Part shown: positions 28,101-37,358 of the stretch, piece by piece
Numbering within the stretch: the stretch's first letter is position 1
How the letters are laid out: every line of letters begins with the position of its first letter
Assembly (NCBI RefSeq): GCF_009906955.1
Contig: NZ_CP047656.1
Coordinates: 3,099,001 to 3,163,000 of the forward strand
DNA from: Paraglaciecola mesophila
GTDB lineage: Bacteria; Pseudomonadota; Gammaproteobacteria; Enterobacterales; Alteromonadaceae
DNA: 64,000 nt
Direction of reading: 5' to 3'
The notes under the pieces: model-generated
Database searches by the model: none
What the model was told of the DNA's origin: nothing
The model's input: the letters and a program-made list of their open reading frames with translations, nothing else
Program-made: the position numbers and the translations under genes

Positions 28101-30038
28101 ATGATCCAAATTTCTGATTTATCCCTTATGCGTGGCAATAAAACCTTGCTACATGAAACCAACGCAGTGCTTTACCCGGGGCATAAAGCAGGGCTTATCG
28201 GTGCCAATGGCTGTGGTAAATCCAGCTTGTTTGCCCTTATCCGTGGCGAACTTCACCCCGAACAAGGTGACTGCAATATACCAAAAGACTGGCAAGTGGT
28301 CTCAGTTGCCCAAGAAACCCCTGCAGTTGAGCGTTCAGCCCTAGATTACGTTATTGACGGTGATAAGCGTTATCGGCGCTTACAGGCTGAATTAGCAGAG
28401 GCAGAAGCGGCCCAAGACGGTGTTAAAATAGCTGCGTTACATGGTCAGCTAGACCACGCAGGTGCTTATGATATTGAATCACGCGCGGCCACGATTTTGG
28501 CAGGCTTAGGCTTTGCCAATGAGGCGATATCACGCCCAGTGACTGCATTTTCAGGTGGTTGGCGTATGCGCTTGAACTTGGCGCAAGCGCTACTATGCCA
28601 TTCGGATTTATTGCTACTCGATGAGCCCACCAACCACTTAGATTTAGACGCCGTTATTTGGCTTGAAAAATGGCTGCAGCGTTATACGGGCACACTCCTA
28701 CTGATATCTCATGATAAGTCTTTTTTAGACAGTACAGTGAACGAGATCATCAGTGTTGAGCAACAGCAATTAGTCAGCTACACGGGTAACTATGATGCAT
28801 TCGAGCGTCAGCGCGCAGAACGCCTACGTTTACAAAACCTGCAGTTTCAAAAGCAGCAAGACAAAATTGCTCATTTAGAGTCGTTTATTAATCGCTTTGG
28901 TGCCAAAGCCAGTAAAGCTAAGCAAGCTCAAAGCCGAGTAAAACAGTTAGAAAAAATGGAAACTCTGTTGCCTGCTCTTGCCGCTTCGCAGTTTAGTTTT
29001 GAGTTTTTTACACCGCCTAAGTTACCTAACCCCTTGGTAAAAATGGAGCAAGTGCAATTAGGCTACGACGACACCATTATTTTAGAAAAGCTGCACTTGA
29101 ATTTAGTCCCCGGCAGTCGAATTGGTTTGCTTGGGCGAAATGGGGCCGGTAAGTCTACGTTGATCAAGTTACTCGCTGGTGAAAAGCAACCCATGCAAGG
29201 TATTTACGAAACCTCAGCTGGGCTGCGAATTGGTTATTTTGCTCAGCATCAGTTGGAATACCTCAGGGCTGATGATTCCGCATTAGCGCATATTCAGCGC
29301 CTAGACCCAAAAGCCACCGAACAAAGTCTGAGAGATTACTTGGGCGGCTTTGGTTTTAGAGGTGATGACGCCCTGGGCCGTGTTGCGCCTATGTCTGGCG
29401 GTGAAAAAGCACGTTTGGTTTTAGCGTTAACTGTGTATCAAAAACCCAATTTGTTGCTGCTCGATGAGCCCACCAACCATTTGGACTTGGATATGCGACA
29501 AGCGTTGAACATGGCCCTGCAGGGTTTTGAAGGGGCTATGGTGCTGGTATCTCACGATCGTTACTTACTCACATCGGTTTGTGATGACTTTTATTTGGTG
29601 GATAACCAACAAGTCACCATGTTTGATGGTGATTTAGATGATTACCGCGACTGGTTGCTCAAATCCGACCGTGAGAAGCAATCAGCCGATAAGCAGTCTA
29701 CTAGCCAAGAAGGCGCTGAGAACAAAGAGCCAAAGCTAGATCGTAAGATTATTAAGCGCTTAGAAGCGCAGTTCAGGCAAGCGACGCAGTCTCTGCGTAA
29801 AACCGTTCAAACCCAAGAGAAAAAAATGGCCGACCTTGAAGCCAAACTTGAAGGCATAGAGCAAAAAATGGCAGATCCAGATATTTACGACGCGGATAAA
29901 AAAGCCGAACTAAAAGCGTTATTGGCCGACCAAGCAAGCTGTAAAATAGCTCAAGAAGAGGCTGAAATGCTGTGGCTAGATGCCCAAGAACAAATCGAAG
30001 CTAAGCAGGCAGAGTTTGATGCTCAGGTGACTGGTTAA
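28101..30038 (+). CDS. yheS: ABC-F family ATPase YheS
   Basis: A 645-residue cytoplasmic protein with two ABC domains and no membrane segments. Walker A GANGCGKSSL (about 34-43) and GRNGAGKSTL; signatures FSGGWRMRL and MSGGEKARL; two LLLLDEPTNHLDLD Walker B motifs. The linker between domains and a C-terminal coiled coil (about 545-640) are typical. ABC-F proteins act on the ribosome. In E. coli yheT and yheU follow directly; here they lie 32 kb away. Confidence 0.95.
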   Translation: MIQISDLSLMRGNKTLLHETNAVLYPGHKAGLIGANGCGKSSLFALIRGELHPEQGDCNIPKDWQVVSVAQETPAVERSALDYVIDGDKRYRRLQAELAEAEAAQDGVKIAALHGQLDHAGAYDIESRAATILAGLGFANEAISRPVTAFSGGWRMRLNLAQALLCHSDLLLLDEPTNHLDLDAVIWLEKWLQRYTGTLLLISHDKSFLDSTVNEIISVEQQQLVSYTGNYDAFERQRAERLRLQNLQFQKQQDKIAHLESFINRFGAKASKAKQAQSRVKQLEKMETLLPALAASQFSFEFFTPPKLPNPLVKMEQVQLGYDDTIILEKLHLNLVPGSRIGLLGRNGAGKSTLIKLLAGEKQPMQGIYETSAGLRIGYFAQHQLEYLRADDSALAHIQRLDPKATEQSLRDYLGGFGFRGDDALGRVAPMSGGEKARLVLALTVYQKPNLLLLDEPTNHLDLDMRQALNMALQGFEGAMVLVSHDRYLLTSVCDDFYLVDNQQVTMFDGDLDDYRDWLLKSDREKQSADKQSTSQEGAENKEPKLDRKIIKRLEAQFRQATQSLRKTVQTQEKKMADLEAKLEGIEQKMADPDIYDADKKAELKALLADQASCKIAQEEAEMLWLDAQEQIEAKQAEFDAQVTG

Positions 30039-30078
30039 ACTCGCTATCGAAAATCGCTAAATACAGAAGGAGAAAAGG

Positions 30079-30636
30079 ATGTCTCACCAACTGGAAACTG
30101 ACAGGCTCATATTGCGAAACTGGAAGGCAAGCGACTATGAGCCATTCTACGCGTTAAATTCTGACCTTGAGGCCATGCGTTATTTCCCTTCACCCTACAC
30201 TCGGGCGCAAAGCGATCACTTAGCGGACAAATGCCAATCTTTGATTCAGCAGCGAGGGTGGGGTTTGTGGGCGGTGAGTGAGAGAGAGGATGAGGCGTTT
30301 ATTGGCTTTGTGGGTTTGCATACGCCAAATGCAAACATGCCGTGCTCCCCTTGTGTTGAGATAGGCTGGCGCCTGCTTCCTCAATATTGGGGTAATGGTT
30401 TTGCGACTGAAGGGGCGCACAAAGCCTTAGAATTTGCGTTTAAGGAATTGGCGTTGCCCGAGGTTGTGTCTTTTACCGCAAAGACTAATCAGCCATCGCG
30501 GGCGGTTATGCAGCGAATTGGCATGCACAACTCATTACATAATTTCATGCATCCCGATATTTACCCAGATAACCCGTTAGCTGAGCATGTCTTGTATCAA
30601 CTGACGCGAAATGCTTGGTTTGAGCAAATCAGTTAG
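30079..30636 (+). CDS. RimJ/RimL-type GNAT acetyltransferase
   Basis: A 185-residue protein starting with LETDRLILRNWKASDYEPFYALN, the typical opening of this subgroup, with the acetyl-CoA region EIGWRLLPQYWGNGFATEGAHKAL. A good ribosome-binding site (AAGGAG) precedes it. Substrate unknown; 40 bp after yheS. Confidence 0.87.
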   Translation: MSHQLETDRLILRNWKASDYEPFYALNSDLEAMRYFPSPYTRAQSDHLADKCQSLIQQRGWGLWAVSEREDEAFIGFVGLHTPNANMPCSPCVEIGWRLLPQYWGNGFATEGAHKALEFAFKELALPEVVSFTAKTNQPSRAVMQRIGMHNSLHNFMHPDIYPDNPLAEHVLYQLTRNAWFEQIS

Positions 30637-30652
30637 GGCGTCATGTGGGCAG

Positions 30653-31537
30653 TTAGTTAACTGCCTGATACAAGATCTGCGCAAAGGCATTAGCTGCTGG
30701 TGACGATGGTCTGTCACGGTATTCTAGCTGGTACAAAGGACGAGACAACAGCTTGCTTTTTTTAGTAGGAATTACCTTTAATTTTTTCAGCGCAAGTAAA
30801 TCTTCAGTGACAACTTGGGGCAATAACGCCACTCCCATGCCTTGGGTCACTGCGCGGGCGATAGCTTCGTTACTGCCTAGTTGCATGCTGTCATTCACCG
30901 CTATGCCTTGTTCGGCCAATAGCGAAAATGACATTTGCCGAGTGCCTGAGCCTGGCTCTCGTAGCAACCAGCGCTGATCACTCAACCATTTCGCTTTATC
31001 AGTACTGGGCGTCAATGTGCTTGGGATAACTATGCTCATCGGATCGTCCTGCCAATGTTGGCTACTAATGTGTGCGTCACTCGCGTTACCTTCGACAAGT
31101 GCTAAGTCTATGCTACAAGCAAGTAGGGCCTGTTCGATTTGCGCGGTATTGGCCACTTGAACTTCTACTTTAATGTGAGGGTATTGCTGGTTGAATCGCG
31201 CTAAATATGGGGCGAGCCAATAACCCGCTATGGTAGTACTCGCCCCTAATACTAAGGTGCCTTGTTTCAATCCTGTGCGCGCTCTTATGTCTTCAAGTGC
31301 GGCTTGTTCAATAGCAAATATACTTCTTGCGTGATTAAACAAGCTCTGTCCGCCTTCGGTTAAGGCTAATTTTTTACCTCTCGCTGCTCGTGCGATTAAC
31401 TGCATACCTAACTGATGCTCAAGTTCTTTTAACGCTTTAGATACAGCAGGTTGACTGATAAACAAGGCTTCTGCCGCTTGGGAGAAACTGCCCAGCTTAG
31501 CAACGCTATAAAATACCCTAAGCGCATGTAAATTCAT
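30653..31537 (-). CDS. LysR-family transcriptional regulator (YeiE-like)
   Basis: A 294-residue regulator. N-terminal helix-turn-helix (LGSFSQAAEALFISQPAVSKALKELEHQL, about 15-43) and a LysR substrate-binding domain (about 90-290). It is divergent from the YeiH-type gene, the usual LysR target layout, with a 119-bp shared region that includes the direct repeat TTATTAA-N7-TTATTAA. Pairing with yeiH suggests it is like YeiE. Confidence 0.9.
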   Translation of the reverse strand: MNLHALRVFYSVAKLGSFSQAAEALFISQPAVSKALKELEHQLGMQLIARAARGKKLALTEGGQSLFNHARSIFAIEQAALEDIRARTGLKQGTLVLGASTTIAGYWLAPYLARFNQQYPHIKVEVQVANTAQIEQALLACSIDLALVEGNASDAHISSQHWQDDPMSIVIPSTLTPSTDKAKWLSDQRWLLREPGSGTRQMSFSLLAEQGIAVNDSMQLGSNEAIARAVTQGMGVALLPQVVTEDLLALKKLKVIPTKKSKLLSRPLYQLEYRDRPSSPAANAFAQILYQAVN

Positions 31538-31656
31538 ATTTATTAACCTGTAGTTATTAATGCATGATTTTAATGTATTGGAGTTATATTTTGCCCATGA
31601 CTATCATCAAGTCAACCTTTGATACAGATCGCAAACCCAGCGATAGGAGCAGCTTT

Positions 31657-32748
31657 ATGTACAGTGCAGTTAAGCGTTTTTTTATTACGGGCCCGCAAGG
31701 AAGACCCCAGCAAAGGGGACACTTTAATGACTCTCGCTGGTGGCTAGGTTTAGTGCTGGTCACGGCTATTGCGTTTGTCGCGACCTACCTAAGTCATGTT
31801 CCCTTTATTCAGCGCACGGGATTGAGCTCTCTAACCATAGGGATTGTGCTTGGAATTGTTGTGGGTAATACTCTTTTTTCACGAGTTGCCGTGCACACAG
31901 ATGTTGGTGTTGATTACGCTAAAAGTACATTGCTCAAAGCCGGCGTGGTGTTGTTTGGTTTTCGCATTACTTTTGCCCAGGTAGCAGGCGTGGGTTGGCA
32001 TGGCTTATTGACTGATATGGCTGTGCTTTGTCTGACTTTTTGGTTGGCAGTGCAATTGGGCAAGCGTGTATTCAAATTGGATGAGCAAACCACCTTACTT
32101 ATTGGCGCAGGCAGTTCTATCTGTGGTGCAGCTGCCGTGATGGCCACAGAACCCGTGGTAAAGGCCCAAGCACATAAGGTTTCTGTTGCGGTTGCCACTG
32201 TGGTGGTATTTGGCACCTTGAGTATGTTCGTTTACCCAATTGCTTACGGTTACCTAGGGTTAAGTGAACATGCATATGGCATTTTTGCTGGCTCAACCAT
32301 TCATGAAGTGGCACAAGTAGTGGCAGCAGGTAGTGCGGTTAGCCCTGAAGCGGCAAATGTGGCCGTGATTGAAAAAATGTTAAGAGTCATGATGCTTGCA
32401 CCATTTTTAGTCTTGTTATCAATATGGCAAAACAAAAAGCACTCAAAAGCGACAAGCGACACTGACATAAAAAGTGCAAGCAATATCATGATCCCATGGT
32501 TTGCAGTGCTCTTTATTGTTGCTAGTGGCATCAACTCTGCTCAAGTTATCCCAGCGATTATCACCGAAAAGATTGTGCATTTAGACGGTATTTTACTCAC
32601 CATCGCTATGGTGGCATTGGGACTGCGTACCCATATTGGTGCGATTCGTCAAGCTGGGCTGAAGCCCTTATTATTGGCAGGCTGCTTGTTTTTGTTCTTA
32701 ACCCTAGGCGGGTATGGGCTGAATTTAGCGATAGCTCAGTGCTTATAG
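31657..32748 (+). CDS. yeiH: YeiH-family putative sulfate/sulfite-type exporter
   Basis: A 363-residue membrane protein with about ten helices and the family segments GIVLGIVVGNT, LKAGVVLFGFRI, LIGAGSSICGAAAV and GLRTHI. I start at ATG 31657 (AGGAG 7 bp upstream); the frame upstream is not needed. The family is annotated as a putative sulfate exporter, but the substrate is not settled. A long hairpin follows. Confidence 0.87.
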   Translation: MYSAVKRFFITGPQGRPQQRGHFNDSRWWLGLVLVTAIAFVATYLSHVPFIQRTGLSSLTIGIVLGIVVGNTLFSRVAVHTDVGVDYAKSTLLKAGVVLFGFRITFAQVAGVGWHGLLTDMAVLCLTFWLAVQLGKRVFKLDEQTTLLIGAGSSICGAAAVMATEPVVKAQAHKVSVAVATVVVFGTLSMFVYPIAYGYLGLSEHAYGIFAGSTIHEVAQVVAAGSAVSPEAANVAVIEKMLRVMMLAPFLVLLSIWQNKKHSKATSDTDIKSASNIMIPWFAVLFIVASGINSAQVIPAIITEKIVHLDGILLTIAMVALGLRTHIGAIRQAGLKPLLLAGCLFLFLTLGGYGLNLAIAQCL

Positions 32749-32792
32749 TGAGCTAGGCACTCGCAATATCAAGAATGGAAGTTTTACCTAAA

Positions 32793-32829
32793 GAGTCAGC
32801 ATTTTATGTTATCCATAAAACGCTGACTC
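32793..32829. terminator. Near-perfect stem-loop between convergent yeiH and GH92
   Basis: GAGTCAGC-A-TTTTATG (32793-32808) pairs with CATAAAA-C-GCTGACTC (32814-32829) with one mismatch and a 5-nt loop. It lies between two converging operons and probably acts as a bidirectional terminator, though neither side has a long T tract. Confidence 0.65.
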
Positions 32830-32838
32830 ACAATTCAA

Positions 32839-35121
32839 TTACTGAGCTTTTAAGCGTAGCTTCGCACTTTGGGTGAGTTGCTGATGGCTAATAAATGCCT
32901 TACTTAGCGGGTCGCCATTAAGAGATGGCTGCTCTTGCCCTTGATTTAACGGGGTTATGGTCAGGGTTTTGCCTGCATAATATTTTGAGTCAAGGTGAAT
33001 GGTCACTCTGTCAAACGCTGTGCTCGTTAGGGCATAGTCCATGTCTCCCGGAGAGACTGGATAAATACCTAATAAGCTAAAGACTAACCAAGCTGACATG
33101 GTGCCAGCATCGTCATTGCCGGGCAGCCCAGCGGGTTGATTGGTAAAGTACTTCGCTATCAGCCTTTTTACATGCCGCGCGGTGTTAGGCTCTTGGCCTG
33201 GCACGTAATTAAACAGGTAAGGGTAAGTAATATCGGGTTCGTTACCCATATCAAAGTTATTGCTATCAAAGGTGGCGTTTAACGCCGCGATAAAAGCACT
33301 GTCACCACCATTTAACGCGATTAAACCTGGCATATCAAAAGGCACATAAAAGCGGTAGTTCCATGCATTGCCTTCAATGTAACCCGGAGCGGGTTCAAAG
33401 TTACGACCTAGCTCAGGATCGTATGGGGTTAACCAGTCACCACTGCGCTTTCTCGGGCGCAACATGCCAGTAGTTTCATCAAATAAGGTTTTATAGTTTT
33501 GCGCTTGGGCCAGGTACTTTTGCGCATCTTGGTCGTGGTCTAAGTACTTGGCAAGCTGACCTAGGGCGAAATCTGCGACATAGTATTCCAAGCTCGTTGA
33601 CACACTGCCATCATAGGGCTCTTCGTCATCAACGGGTACATACCCTAACTTCAGGTAGTCAGCGTTTTCAGGGCGAATAGGGTTGTTTTCTACTGTATCT
33701 GCAGATTTTTGCATCGCGGCGTAAGCCAGTTCTACATCAAAGGTTTGCACGCCGCGTAAATAGGTATCAGCAATCATGGCGGTAGCTGGGTCACCGACCA
33801 TGGTTTGGGTTTCCATGCTAAGTAACTCCCACTTGGGCAACCAGCCACTTTCTTGATACATACTAAGAGCAGATTCAACCATTTGTGATTGGATCTCTGG
33901 GTAGACTAAGCTTAGCAACGGATGCAGGTTACGACTCGTGTCCCACAGTGAATATACGGAATAGCGGTTTTTACCCTGCGTATTGCCCACTTCCGCTGTG
34001 TGTTGCTGGCTCATGAACGGGTACTCGCCGTTCACATCTTGAATGATACTAGGGTGAATTAAACTGTGATACAGGCCTGTATAAAGTAGCGTTTTGTTAT
34101 GCTCGCTACCCTGTACTTCGATGCGTGAGAGTAAGCTATTCCATGCATCTTGAGCATCTTTGCGGATGCGTTCAAAGGCAAAGTTGGGCTGTTCAGTGTT
34201 TAGATTCTGCCGTGCGTTTTCGATGCTGACGTAAGAAATACCTACCTTGACTTCAACTTGCTCGTTGCCTTGTGTATCGAAACGCATGTAGGCACCGATA
34301 TTGTCACCGCTCATGACGTGCTGATAATTCGGGTACGGCTTGATGCTGTTATTGTGCTGCATCCATTCGCCTTCCACCCCGGTGAATTCAGGCATCTTCT
34401 TGAACGTGCCAAAGGTTTTGGCGGGTTTGCTAAAACGTGCTACGAAGTACACGGGGCGCACGTCTTGGGGGTTATAGCAAAACGTGCCTACCGTGCGAGA
34501 GCCTTCAATTTCTTGCTCAGACACAATTTTAAGAGAGCCGCCGGTTTCGTTGGTTAAGCCTAGGCCCAAATTGACAATGATATTGCTTTGGCCTGCTGGG
34601 AAGGTATAGCGGCTTAGGCCTGTACGCAATGTGCTGGTAGCTTCTGCCTTGATGCCATATTTGTCGATTGTGGTTTGGTAGTAGCCCGGACTTGCCTGCT
34701 CGTTTGAATAGGTGGAACCGTATTGCTGGGGGTCCAATTCTAAATTGCCTGCGGTGGGCATGATATTAATTACCCCTAACTCTGGGCAGCCAACTCCGCT
34801 TAAATTCACATGGGTAAAACCAGTCAAAAAATTATTTTCGTGGATATATACTCGCGAATTCCACGCGGCATCTTTTTCAAATTCATTTAGGTTTTTGTGT
34901 TCGAATGCAACGTTAAAAGGCGCAACTGATGTGAGTGCATGAGGATACTGCGCACCCGGATGGGTCGCCCCAAAATTAGAGGTGCCAATAAACGGGTTAA
35001 CATACTCGGCAGGCGTTTTTTGCGATGTTTGCCCAGCGACTTCGTTAGACGTGTTAGCAATTGAACAGCCAACACAGCCTAAAGTAAGCGCAAAAAATGC
35101 CATATTGACTAATATTTTCAT
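32839..35121 (-). CDS. GH92 alpha-mannosidase lipoprotein 1
   Basis: A 760-residue GH92 enzyme; the family removes alpha-mannose exo-wise with inversion, calcium-dependent. The lipoprotein-type signal ends at Cys16 or Cys19. The N-terminal beta-sandwich starts VNPFIGTSNFGATHPGAQYPHA. The (alpha/alpha)6 catalytic barrel carries EGNAW, GNEP and GNDDAGTMSAW. It lacks the histidine pair that follows GNEP in paralogues 2 and 4, so linkage preference probably differs. Last gene of the leftward operon; its ATG overlaps the stop of paralogue 2 by 4 bp. Confidence 0.93.
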   Translation of the reverse strand: MKILVNMAFFALTLGCVGCSIANTSNEVAGQTSQKTPAEYVNPFIGTSNFGATHPGAQYPHALTSVAPFNVAFEHKNLNEFEKDAAWNSRVYIHENNFLTGFTHVNLSGVGCPELGVINIMPTAGNLELDPQQYGSTYSNEQASPGYYQTTIDKYGIKAEATSTLRTGLSRYTFPAGQSNIIVNLGLGLTNETGGSLKIVSEQEIEGSRTVGTFCYNPQDVRPVYFVARFSKPAKTFGTFKKMPEFTGVEGEWMQHNNSIKPYPNYQHVMSGDNIGAYMRFDTQGNEQVEVKVGISYVSIENARQNLNTEQPNFAFERIRKDAQDAWNSLLSRIEVQGSEHNKTLLYTGLYHSLIHPSIIQDVNGEYPFMSQQHTAEVGNTQGKNRYSVYSLWDTSRNLHPLLSLVYPEIQSQMVESALSMYQESGWLPKWELLSMETQTMVGDPATAMIADTYLRGVQTFDVELAYAAMQKSADTVENNPIRPENADYLKLGYVPVDDEEPYDGSVSTSLEYYVADFALGQLAKYLDHDQDAQKYLAQAQNYKTLFDETTGMLRPRKRSGDWLTPYDPELGRNFEPAPGYIEGNAWNYRFYVPFDMPGLIALNGGDSAFIAALNATFDSNNFDMGNEPDITYPYLFNYVPGQEPNTARHVKRLIAKYFTNQPAGLPGNDDAGTMSAWLVFSLLGIYPVSPGDMDYALTSTAFDRVTIHLDSKYYAGKTLTITPLNQGQEQPSLNGDPLSKAFISHQQLTQSAKLRLKAQ

Positions 35122-37346
35122 TTTGGCTGGGCTCCCATTTCAAATACCAAATTTCCGCCGGCTAATATATCACTGTGACGGATAAAAAATTGCTGTAAAG
35201 GCTCGCCATTTAGGCTCACACTTTGCACATACACATTCTCTTTTGACTGATTGAGCGCTTGCACGCTAAAGGTTTTGCCATTTTCTAAATGTATCTTGGC
35301 AGATGACACTTCTGGGCTACCTAACACATATTCCCCCGATACCGGATTAACGGGATAAAAGCCTAATGCGCTAAATAGGTACCACGCTGACATTTGGCCT
35401 GCATCTTCATTGCCCGACAAGCCATCAGGTGCGGTATGGTATAGTTCGTTCATCACTTGGCGCACATATTTTTGGGTTTTGTGCCCCTTGCCAACGTATT
35501 GATAAAGGTAAGGTACGTGATGACTAGGTTCATTACCATGCACGTACTGGCCTATGTAGCCTGAAATCCACTCGGGGAACTCACCTACTGTTTGCTCTGC
35601 CTCAAACATGGCATCGAGTTGTGCTTCGAACGACGCCGCACCGCCCATGATATCGATTAGCCCCGTGACATCTTGTGGCACAAAGAAGCTATACTGCCAT
35701 GCATTGGCCTCGCAGTAGTCCTCTGGATGGTAGGCATTCGGGTCGAAATTACTGCGAAACTCACCATTAAAACCTTTGGCACGCATAAACTCGCTTTGTG
35801 GGTCGAACAGGTTGCGATAGTTTTGTCCCCGCGATTGGTATGTTTGATACACCTCATTTTCACCTAGGGATCTAGCTAGTTGAGCGATCGCCCAATCATC
35901 AAAGGCGTATTCCAAGGTAAGCGAGACATTCCAACTACGCTCTTCAAATGGCACATAACCCAATGCTTGATAACTCTTTAAACCAAACTCGTTTTGGGTG
36001 GCGCTTTGTATAGCAGCTGCGAGTATTTCTTCTCCACTGGCGTCTAGTAGGCCTTTGAAATAGGCATCGATAAGCACGGGTACGCTGTGGTAACCCATCA
36101 TCATGTCCGTTTCATTGCCTTGGAAGTTCCAAACGGGTAAGCGACCTGCCACATCGTAATGCGCCATAATTGAGGCCATAAGCTCTCGGGTACGAGTGGG
36201 CTCAACAATGGTTTTCCATGGATGTAAGGCGCGAAATGTGTCCCATAACGAGAAAAACTCGTACCTAGGGTATTGCTCACTTTTATGAATCTGGCCGTCG
36301 GGGCCTTTATATTCTCCGTTACTATCAGAAAATACCCTCGGCGCTAACGCAGTGTGATACATGGCGGTATAAAACTGGATCATGTCATCTTTATCGGCGC
36401 TTATTTCCACTGTACTAAGCTGCTCTCGCCATGCTTGCTGGGCAAGCGTTTTTACTTGTTCGAAGGTTTTATCTGGCCCTTGGGCGAGCAGGTTTTGCTT
36501 AGCGTTCTCTATGCTGACCGAGCTGATTGCGGTGCGCACGGTAACAAGCTTTTTGCTGCTAGCCTCAGTGAAATCAAAATCGAACTCCGCAGCTACATTT
36601 TCACCAGAGGCTGATTGCTCTTGGCTTGTCACTCCGTTGCTGTTTAAGGTATAGCGATCAATCGGTTGTGAAAACTGAGTGTAAAAGAACACACGCTGAT
36701 CGCTAGCCCAGCCAGTGGATTTGCGGTAACCAGCGATGGCCCTATCATTGATAATTTGAATGTGAGTCTCTAGGGTTTTATCCCAATTTCGACTGTAGCC
36801 TAAGTCTAGGCGTACCACGGCCTGGGTTGCATCATCAGCAAACTGGTATTTCTGAAAACCGGTGCGAAGCCCTGCGGTTAGCTCAACATTCACCCCGTAG
36901 TCATCTAAAAACACCTGATAGTACCCAGGTGAGGCTTGCTCATTTTGATGACTAAAACGAGACACAATGGTGCCATTCTCAGGGCCACCTTCGGTTTTTT
37001 CTCGGTGAAAAGGGCGGGTTAAAGGCATAAACGAAATATCATACAAATCACCGGCCCCCGTGCCAGATAAGTGAGTATGACTGAAACCAGCAATGATGTT
37101 GTCTGGATAAAAATAGCCTGAAATCCAGTCCCAGCCGGTGCGCCCATTATCTGGGCTTAATTGCACCATGCCGTAAGGCACAGTGGCACCCGGATAGGTT
37201 TTGCCTTTGCCGTCAGTGCCGATAAACGGATCCACATAATCTAACGGATCAACGGCCAGAGGCGTGTCTAGGGTGGCGTTTGGAGTCGGCTGTGTACATG
37301 CGCATAACGCCAACACTGTGCCGCTAATGAATATCTGTTTAATCAT
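35118..37346 (-). CDS. GH92 alpha-mannosidase lipoprotein 2
   Basis: A 742-residue GH92 enzyme with a lipoprotein signal (LCAC, Cys17). N-terminal motif VDPFIGTDGKGKTYPGATVPYGMVQLSPDN, a GFSHTHLSGTG segment, and catalytic-region motifs ANAWQYSFFVPQD, HGNEPSHHVPYLY and GNEDAGQMSAWYVFSALGFYPV. It is closely similar in layout to paralogue 4 at 58694. It lies 12 bp after the AGE gene. Likely acts on alpha-mannosyl linkages of high-mannose glycans in the periplasm or at the surface; exact linkage is not predictable here. Confidence 0.94.
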   Translation of the reverse strand: MIKQIFISGTVLALCACTQPTPNATLDTPLAVDPLDYVDPFIGTDGKGKTYPGATVPYGMVQLSPDNGRTGWDWISGYFYPDNIIAGFSHTHLSGTGAGDLYDISFMPLTRPFHREKTEGGPENGTIVSRFSHQNEQASPGYYQVFLDDYGVNVELTAGLRTGFQKYQFADDATQAVVRLDLGYSRNWDKTLETHIQIINDRAIAGYRKSTGWASDQRVFFYTQFSQPIDRYTLNSNGVTSQEQSASGENVAAEFDFDFTEASSKKLVTVRTAISSVSIENAKQNLLAQGPDKTFEQVKTLAQQAWREQLSTVEISADKDDMIQFYTAMYHTALAPRVFSDSNGEYKGPDGQIHKSEQYPRYEFFSLWDTFRALHPWKTIVEPTRTRELMASIMAHYDVAGRLPVWNFQGNETDMMMGYHSVPVLIDAYFKGLLDASGEEILAAAIQSATQNEFGLKSYQALGYVPFEERSWNVSLTLEYAFDDWAIAQLARSLGENEVYQTYQSRGQNYRNLFDPQSEFMRAKGFNGEFRSNFDPNAYHPEDYCEANAWQYSFFVPQDVTGLIDIMGGAASFEAQLDAMFEAEQTVGEFPEWISGYIGQYVHGNEPSHHVPYLYQYVGKGHKTQKYVRQVMNELYHTAPDGLSGNEDAGQMSAWYLFSALGFYPVNPVSGEYVLGSPEVSSAKIHLENGKTFSVQALNQSKENVYVQSVSLNGEPLQQFFIRHSDILAGGNLVFEMGAQPK

Positions 37347-37358
37347 GCTGGTATCCGT